From positions 1 to 28,102 of the forward strand of contig JADRCO010000694.1 of assembly GCA_021464525.1 (NCBI GenBank): a DNA stretch of 28,102 nucleotides, written 5' to 3'. Under the pieces are notes generated by a model. It was not told where the DNA came from, did not search any database, and saw only the letters and a program-made list of their open reading frames with translations. The position numbers and the translations under genes are program-made. Below are positions 20,597 through 28,102 of this stretch, one piece after another. Positions within the stretch are counted from its first letter, which is position 1. Each line of letters starts with the position of its first letter. Source of the DNA: Rhizophagus sp. LPA8_4_AMF (lineage: Eukaryota > Glomeromycota > Glomeromycetes > Glomerales > Glomeraceae).

Positions 20597-23500
20597 ATGG
20601 AAATTCTTGTAGATTTTGGAAATTTGACTACAGGAAAGAAAATTATTGCAGAAAATTTTGCAAATTGGACCAGTGGAAATGAAATAATTGATAATTTTAT
20701 TCAAGAAAAGCAATTAAAATACGGTGATATCAAAGATGATTCAGATGATGGTGAAGCAGTATTTGAATGGATACCGTATAATGAGCTTATTGATATTAAA
20801 GAAATAGAAAATAATTTGTTTATTAAAGCAAAATTGAAGAATGGTTCATTACATTATAATAAATATAAAATGGAATGGATAAGAAGATCGTATGAACCTG
20901 TCGTATTAAGATTTTTATATGATTTACAAAATGTATTTACAAATAAGGTATTAAACTTCTCTATTAAATTAATTAGAATGTTTAATTTATCATAAATTTG
21001 ATTTTTTTTTATTTTTGTAGCTTAAATCATATTTAACTTATCCAGTTGAATGCTATGGAATATCACAAAATCCAGATACGAAAGTTTATATCTTAGTTTT
21101 TGATAATAAAATTTCTTATGATTATTGTAAAAAATGTGGTGACGAATACGAAGGTAGAAGATTTAAATGGTGCAAACAATGTCAAATAAATCAAATAAAA
21201 GATAATTTTACAAATTGGAATGATGAAAATGTAAAACTTGATGACTTCATCCAAAAAATGCAATTAATAATTAATAATTATAATGTATTTAAATGGATAC
21301 CATACAATGAGTTTATCATTGCTAAAGATTTAGGAAACTATACTTTAGCAATGTGGAAGAAAGATAAAAAAGTTTATTTAAAAAATTTACTTAATTTACA
21401 AGAAACTACTGATGAATTTTTAAATATGGTATGAAGTACATGTATTGGAATTTTTTTCTATTTATTTAAATCGGATATTAATATAATTTATTTTGATAGC
21501 TTGGATCATATGTAACATCTAAAATAGTCATCGGAATATCTCAAAATCCAAATACAAAAGTTTATCTTTTAGTTTTTAATGATAAATATTTCGGCAAATA
21601 TTGTGGAAAATGTGGTAATGAATATGATATGGATAAATGGTGCAAACAATGTAAATTAAATCAATTAAGAAATAATTTTATAAATTGGACTAGTGGAAAT
21701 GTAAAACTTGATGATTTCATTCAAAAAATGCAATTAAAAATTAATAGATCTCATGATACAATATTTGAATGGATACTATACGACGAGTTTATCATTATTA
21801 ATGAGTTAGAAAACTATACTTTAGCAATATGGGGAAAAGAAAGAAATTCATGTGAAAAAGTTTATTTACGTAATTTACGAGAAATTACTGATGAAGTTTT
21901 AAATGAGGTATTAAAAATTTCCATATATTATAATAATATATTTGAATCGAATATCAATATAATGTAAATATTATTTTTTTTTTGTATTTTTGATAGGTTG
22001 AATCATATTTTGATAATAAAGTAATCTTCGGAATATCTCAGAATCCAGATACGAAAGTTTATCTTTTAGTTTTTAATTTTATGTATTTTAACATATACTG
22101 TGAAAAATGTGGTAACAAATATGGGAGATATCAATTGTGCAAACCATGTCAAATAAATCAATTAAAAAATAATTTAAATTGGACTAGTGGAAATGTAAAA
22201 CTTGATGACTTCATTCAAAAAATGCAATTAAAATCTCATCATACGTTATTTGAATGGATACCATACAATGAGTTTTTCATTATTGATGAGTTAGAAAACT
22301 ATACTTTAGCAATATGGGAGAAGGGTTTATTTCATTCTATTTATGGTATAAATTTGGTAAGAAAATCATATGAAAAAGTTTATCTAAAATTTCTACATGA
22401 TTCACAAGAAATTACTGACGAATTTTTAAATGAGGTATTAAAATTTCTAAATTTTATATATTGTATATTTGAATCGAATATCAAATATAATATTAATTAT
22501 TTTTTTTTTCATATTTTGTTAGATTGAAACATATTTAAATAACAATTTAGTCCTCGGAATATCTCAAAATCCAGATACAAAAATTTGTGTTTTAGTTTTT
22601 GATGATAAATTATTTGATTATTACTGTGAAAAATGTGGTAACGAATATGTGGAAGGTAATGGTAAATGGTGTAAACAATGTCAAATAAATCAATTAAGAA
22701 ATAATTTCACAAATTGGACTAGTGGAAATGTAAAACTTGATGACTTCATTCAAAGGATGCAATTAAAAATTAATAATTACAATGCTACGATATTTGAATG
22801 GGATACCATATAATGAGATTGTCATTGTTGAAGATTTAGGAAAACATGCTACTCTAGCAGTATGGGAGAAAGGTCCATTATATCCTATTAAAAATGAAAA
22901 ATTGATAAGAAAACCATATGAAAAAGTTTATTTAAAATATTTAAATAATTCACAAGAAATTACTGACAAATTTTTAAATGAGGTATTAAAATTTCTATAT
23001 ATTTTTATATATTTGAATCTAATATCAAATATAATATTAAATTTTTTTTTTCATATTTAATAGATTACATCATATTTAAATAACAATTTAATCTCCGGAA
23101 TATCTCAAAATCCAGATACAAAAGTTTATATTTTGGTCTTTAATAATAATTATATTGATTATTATTGTACAAAATGTTATAACAAATACGAGGATATTTG
23201 TAGTAGTTATTGGTGTAAATCATGTGAAATAAAGCGGTTAAAAAATAATTTTACAGACTGGACTAGTGGAAATGAGAAAATTGATGACTTCATCCAAAAG
23301 ATGCAATTAAAAATTAATGTTTATGATGATATGATATTTGAATGGATACCATACAATAAGTTTATTGATGTTAAAGAATTAGGAAATAGTGCCATTGCTA
23401 CAGCAATATGGACGGATGGACCATTATATTATAGCCGAGTAAGAAGGAATTATAAAAGGAAATTAAATGAAAAAGTTTTATTAAAATATCTAAATAATTC

Positions 23501-25243
23501 ACAAAATATTAATCACTCATCTTTAAATGAGGTATGAAATTTTTTGAATATTTAATTTACAGTAATTATAAATTGATAATAAATTAATAATATACTAATG
23601 ATGATTTTATATTTTAACAGATCTTATATTCAGTTAAGGAAAGCTATGGAGTATCTCAAAATCCAAATACAAAAGATTTTATTCTAGTTCTTCAACTTAA
23701 ATATTATTGTGAATATTGTGGTAAAAAATACAATAATCAGTTTGAAATAATTAATAAAAGTTGTATGTCATGTCAAACAAATCATGAAAATAACAAAATT
23801 AGTGATTTAATTCAAGAAATGAGATTAAATATTGATCATAATTCTAGTGAATCTGGTATGATATTTGAATGGATACCATATGACCAGTTTAATGACATTA
23901 AAGAGATAGGTAAAGGTGGTTTCTCTACTGTATATTCAGCAATATGGAAAGATGGTTTATTATCCTTTGGTGATATGGGACCTGGATTGAGTTTTAATTA
24001 TGTATGGAAACGAGAATCAAATACAAGTGTTGCTTTAAAATGTTTGCATAATTCACAAAATTTCCTTGATCAGTTTATAAATGAGGTATGAGATTTCTTT
24101 ATAATTTAATTCCCCCAGCTGAACTTAGCCTTGGTCTAGGTCTACTGTAGGTTAGAACCTGCTTTAGCCCTAGGGGAATCCACATTTACGCTGCATGTAT
24201 GACATTTAAATATCTTTAACAAAAATAATAATATTTACACATTTATTATTATTCAATAGGTTAAAGCATATCCAAATCAAAAAATAGATAATATTCTTAA
24301 AATTTATGGAATATCTCAAAATCCAACTACAAAAGATTATATTATGGTTCTTGAATATGCAGAAGGTGGAGATTTCAATAGATATTTAAATGAAAATTAT
24401 GAACGTTTTGATTGGTTTCATGGATTAAGTGTGTTAACTAATACTATTGAAGGTCTTAATAAAATTCATCAAAAACAGATGGTTCATCGTGATTTTCATA
24501 TTGGGAATATATTATTTACAAAATTTACAAAATTTAATCATTATAATGATGAATATAATGGATCTATTGATTATGTTGCATGTATTTCTAATATGGGATT
24601 ATGTAAAAAAATTGATGATATTAATGAAACAAGTATTTATGGAGTTATGCCTTATGTAGCTCCTGAAGTATTAAAAGGAAAACCTTATACCCAAGCAGCA
24701 GATATATATAGTTTTGGTATGATTATGTATGTTATAGCAACTGGAAGGCAACCTTTTACTGATTGTGCTCATGATGAGATTCTAGCAATAAATATATGCA
24801 ATGGGATTAGACCTGAAATAAACGACCAAATTGCACCAAACTGTTATATTGACTTAATTAAGAGATGTTGGGATTCAAATCCAGATAATAGACCAAATTC
24901 AATCGAATTAAAAGAATCTATTGACCTATTTTACAATTCATTAAATCAAAAATTTGATAAAAAGGAACAAATACATCATGAAATTGAAAGGCATTTTAAT
25001 GAGACACAAGAATATAGAAAAAAAATTTTTTTATCAATAAAAAATAATCAAATTACTACTCATACACAAGCTATTTATACATCTCGATTACTTAATTCTT
25101 TTACAAAAAATCTTCCAAAATATGAAGATAATTTTAATAATAATACAGTAGAAATTGTTGATTTTACAAGTAAGTTGTTTTTTTTTATTCTACTATTTTT
25201 ATATTTTGCTCACTATTTATACTTTTTTTACATTATAGCTTAA
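20597..25243 (+). CDS. TKL-like kinase gene with a tandem array of zinc-ribbon / kinase N-lobe exons
   Basis: Exons: 20597-20947, 21021-21428, 21500-21907, 21997-22434, 22523-22982, 23064-23531, 23621-24085, 24260-25169, 25239-25243. Introns 1-7 are phase 0, so internal exons are symmetric. Exons 2-7 each hold kinase beta4-beta5 ('GISQNPDTKVYLLVF'), a CxxC...CxxC ribbon ('YCEKCGNEY...WCKQCQ'), 'NWTSGN', 'FEWIPYNEF', beta1-beta3 and helix C ('LNE' at the exon end). Exon 1 has only the N-lobe part. Exon 7 has the one intact glycine loop ('IGKGGFSTVYSAIW') and 'VALK'. Exon 8 completes a kinase with 'HRDFHIGN', 'APE', 'AADIYSFGMIMY' and 'RCWDSNPDNRP', but 'SNMG' replaces the family's 'SDMG' (DFG position). 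Exon 5 has one extra G (run at 22800-22802), shifting frame to a nearby stop. With exon 5 skipped the product is 1150 residues. A stop codon directly precedes the ATG, which supports this start. Whether one transcript uses all exons is inference; some 5' units may be non-functional. Confidence 0.75.
24109..24179. mobile_element. 71-bp GC-richer palindromic insertion in kinase intron 7
   Basis: Starts 'attcccc' and ends 'ggggaat', a perfect terminal inverted repeat, with weaker internal pairing ('ttagcc', 'cctaggggaat', 'gtctaggtctac'). It is far richer in GC than the intron around it. Size and ends suggest a very short MITE or foldback element. The splice sites of intron 7 are untouched. Confidence 0.45.
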
Positions 25244-27692
25244 AGTTATAACCATTGGCTGTAAAAATAATGGTTTGAATATTTAAAGTAAAAATAACAA
25301 CACGAATTGATTTGCTTGAATTATATATTTCCTTTCAGTTTGTTGATTAAATTACTTTAGAAATTTTTATTATATATATATATTTTTTTTTTCATAAAAT
25401 TATTTTTACCATTAAATACATAAGTAGCAGTTTTATATTCACTAGTTTTTGTTTAACACTGGTTATAGAGTAATATGTAAACCTTTCTTTACATAATAAA
25501 AATCAGTTTGTAATTAAACAAAATTTTATGAATAATTAAACAAAACAAATTAGTTCATATAATAACTACAAAACAAATAAATAAATTTAACTTTATATTA
25601 TAAATTTTTATGCTAGTAAAGTAAAATACAACAATAACTTTGATTTCAGGAACTTTTGTAATTTGAATATTTAAACTTGAAAATTAAAATAGCAAGTTAT
25701 TATAAGTTTCATTTGATATTTCAAGTATTATGAAGTCCCAGGATTTGATTTTATTATTGAGATTATGAAATATCTAGATTTAGAATGTTGGAATAATATG
25801 CCATTAAAATTTTGAGTTTCATAATTTTGTATCAAATCCAAATTTTATAAAAATAAAAGCATGTATAAAAAATTATCATTTGACCAATCCCAATCAAACA
25901 CAATGTGTTAGTAAAAATTTGTTATTGTTTATCCACTACATCCCATAACCATAATTATAATTCCAATGACACCTATATTTATTCTCTCTATCTTATACCT
26001 GTTTTATACAAATAGATTTTTTTTTTTGGTAAATCAGATAAGGATCCGAACAATAATGATATAGGTGAGAGAAGACAATGTATTACAACCTTAGTAGCCT
26101 TCATTCAGTTAGAATTTAAACATGCATATAATTGGTCAAAATTTTGATATAGTTAGATTTTGTGTAATTTTGGTTAGATATTAAGATAGTAAGTTATTAG
26201 ATAATTTGTGCAAGTAGATCTGCGGGTAGCAAACAATAGAGTCTGTGTACCATGATAATCAAAAAAAATAATTTTTTTTTTTTTTGAAATCGTATTGTTG
26301 GAAATATTGTAAGGAGCGATTAACTAAGTATAAATATGTTACCCACATTGTTCGTGCAAAAAAAGTAGCATATATATCAACTGTCATTTTTTATTTTTAT
26401 TTTTATTTTACTTTTTGAAGTTAGTAGTGCATTTTATTATTAATTCATCTGTAGACAGATACAATATACAAAATACATAGAATTAATTTACATAAATGTA
26501 AAAAAACCCTATAACTAACCGATTTAGTCTAAATAACTATACTATGTAACTATCTAAATATACGATGCAATACATAAATTCTATCTAAACAAAAAAGAAA
26601 ATAAAAAAAAATTATAAGGAACCACTAAACTAGTAGGATCTATGAATAACACATTCTTGATAGACAGATCCAGATTCCAACAAAAATTCTCCACTTTGTT
26701 GTATAATAAGGCTCTCGTTCATCATGTTATTAAACATCAATTCTAAAAATAATAGTACTATTTGATCTAAATAATAAAACTGTTTATCCCAAACATCCTA
26801 GTTTCTGTTATAATTCCAATTATTATTCAACTGGAATTTCTTTCTTCCTCTGTAATTATTGAAATTACCACGCTTTTTTGGAGGTTTCACTTCTGATTCC
26901 TTTCGAAGCTTTTTGGATATTTTATTTGTATTTTTATTCATTACATATAGCAAATGGGTGCTTTTTCGTGCATTCAGAATATGTTTAATAAGGAAAAAAG
27001 AGGTATTTTGTCGATTTATATACTATAGAAATAAATAGATTTATTTAAACTCCATTTACAAAGATTTCTTTAAATACAATACAGTATGTTTTGTCTTAGG
27101 TAATAACTGACGCACGTTGGATGTTGGTTTTGAATAAATTGTTACAAGTAAACTCATTTTTATTAATCGTTACAACTTGCTCTAGTCCCACAAATAAATT
27201 GTGCACCTTAATAATAAGTTGTATATATTCCAAAATTTTCAAACAAATTTAATTAATACAGAATCATATTTTACAGATAATGCTATTTTAAATATTTACT
27301 ATAATTGAAAAATTAAATTTTTCTGTCTTTTGATAAAAAATTTATTTGCTACATTTGTATATATATATAGCCATATTTACGATTAAAATTATGCACATAT
27401 TATTATGCTAAAAAGGTTATTTGTATTAGTAGTAAATAATAAAGCATAATAGACGTTAAGCTGAGTTCTGGTTGTAAGACCAAAGAATTACTTACAATTT
27501 GTTCAAGTTGAAAATGTTGAAAGTTCATAATCAATTTACCAATCATGCATGCAAGCCAGAATTATTCAAACAAAAAATTTATGATTTCAGCCAAAATTTA
27601 ATTTTATACTTTTTCTTGGAATATGGATAACTATATAAATGTTAGATTGGTGTGTCTAATACTTTCAAAAATTTTTAAATACCTTGTACTTA
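25244..27692. other. AT-rich intergenic DNA, 2.4 kb, no convincing gene
   Basis: Homopolymer runs and short AT repeats dominate. The only protein-like stretch is a small basic frame at 26798-26941, listed separately. No RNA genes seen. Confidence 0.6.
26798..26941 (-). CDS. Small basic ORF, 47 aa, unknown
   Basis: ATG at 26941 to TAG at 26798. The peptide is very basic, with 'NKISKKLRKESEVKPPKKRG' followed by an Asn/Arg-rich tail ('NNYRGRKKF', 'NNNWNYNRN'). The same frame stays open for about 54 codons beyond the stop ('DVWDKQFYYLDQIVLLFLEL' onward), which is unusual in this AT-rich DNA and suggests a degraded longer gene. I do not recognise the family. It could also be chance, since Asn and Lys codons are AT-rich. 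Confidence 0.25.
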   Translation of the reverse strand: MNKNTNKISKKLRKESEVKPPKKRGNFNNYRGRKKFQLNNNWNYNRN

Positions 27693-27944
27693 ACGTACTT
27701 AGATTTCCACAGCATACCCTACAAAATGTCAGAAACAAAATCACGTGACTTTTATTCATCACGGTCTTACACCCTATCACGTTTCCCATTTCCATAAGTA
27801 TCTGAGGGACGTTTTTTCGAGTAGGCAAACCCTTATTCATCACCCTTATTCGTCATGCTGAATTTTCACGTGTTAGTGCATAATGCCGTAATGCTGGCCA
27901 TTTCAGGACATTTTTTAGGGTACGCTGGGGTAATTACGTACTTA
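27693..27944. mobile_element. Mutator-type MITE with 9-bp target-site duplication
   Basis: 'acgtactta' flanks the element exactly at 27693-27701 and 27936-27944. The element (27702-27935, 234 bp) starts 'gatttccacagcataccct', and the reverse complement of its end is 'aattaccccagcgtaccct', continuing into 'aaaatgtc' on both arms: about 30 bp of imperfect terminal inverted repeat. A 9-bp duplication directly abutting long terminal repeats is the hallmark of Mutator-like elements. There is no transposase. The minus-strand open frame across it is incidental. Confidence 0.75.
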
Positions 27945-27976
27945 CAACTGCGCCACAATAAATCATATAAATAATA

Positions 27977-28102
27977 ATATAAATAGAAATAGAAATGAAA
28001 ATAGTATAATAATTATCAAGCTAAAAGAAATAATTATTATCCTGAATAGGAAATTGTACAACAACCTGCAGTGATAAATAATGATATAAATAGAAATAGA
28101 AA
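27977..28102. repeat. Possible start of a tandem repeat at the window edge
   Basis: 'atataaatagaaatagaaa' occurs near 27977-27995 and again at 28084-28102, about 107 bp apart, and the second copy runs off the window. Only two copies are visible, so the array is a suggestion. Confidence 0.35.

Noticed and set aside
20597-25243. Reading the repeated units as CRISPR or as satellite DNA
   Set aside because: The units are about 500 bp, encode conserved protein motifs in one frame, and are separated by proper GT-AG introns.
27631-27843. Minus-strand 70-codon open frame near the right edge
   Set aside because: It crosses the left terminal repeat of a Mutator-type MITE and has no family motif.
1-28102. 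tRNA and rRNA genes
   Set aside because: I looked for TTCGA-type T-loop motifs with matching stems and for rRNA-like GC-rich blocks. None was found by eye.

Overview
This window looks like nuclear DNA of an arbuscular mycorrhizal fungus of the Rhizophagus type (Glomeromycotina). The reasons are the very AT-rich DNA, the small AT-rich introns, the tandem BTB-BACK-TLDc genes, and a kinase gene carrying the phrases 'NFTNWTSGN', 'FEWIPYN' and 'GISQNP', which I associate with the greatly expanded kinase families of these fungi. The assignment comes from memory of these families, not from a database search.

Left part (1-16,950), minus strand. A tandem cluster of five BTB-BACK-TLDc genes: one broken copy running off the left edge, then four that look intact (4329-5855, 7717-9244, 10578-12086, 15428-16947). 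Each intact gene has two exons and one 60-79 bp phase-2 intron at the same place, and codes for 482 or 485 residues. Four of the five share a TGATCA plus TATA-like core promoter about 55 bp before the ATG. The last three have been shuffled. Gene 4 shares its promoter and 5' end with gene 3, and much of its body and its 3' flank with gene 5. Identical tracts of 729 and 464 bp enclose a TLDc-coding tract with about 9% differences. Two copies of a fossil plasmid-type or Polinton-type DNA polymerase B fragment travelled with the promoter blocks. A GC-richer LINE-like insertion with a 15-bp target-site duplication and an unrecognised ORF lies between genes 4 and 5.

Middle (16,950-20,590). No intact gene. 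It holds a likely hAT-type MITE with an 8-bp flanking repeat, a decayed minus-strand kinase pseudogene, and AT-rich DNA with an interrupted direct repeat just upstream of the next gene.

Right part (20,597-25,243), plus strand. The most unusual locus here is a kinase gene in which one symmetric, phase-0 exon has been tandemly multiplied. Each internal exon carries kinase strands beta4-beta5, then a CxxC...CxxC zinc-ribbon-like motif, then beta1-beta3 and helix C. Read in series, the exons would give a string of kinase N-lobes without C-lobes, ending in one complete kinase domain whose DFG aspartate is replaced by asparagine. One internal exon has a +1 frameshift, but its symmetric phase means that skipping it keeps the frame.

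Right edge (25,244-28,102). No convincing gene. It holds a well-formed Mutator-type MITE with a 9-bp target-site duplication and the start of a possible tandem repeat.
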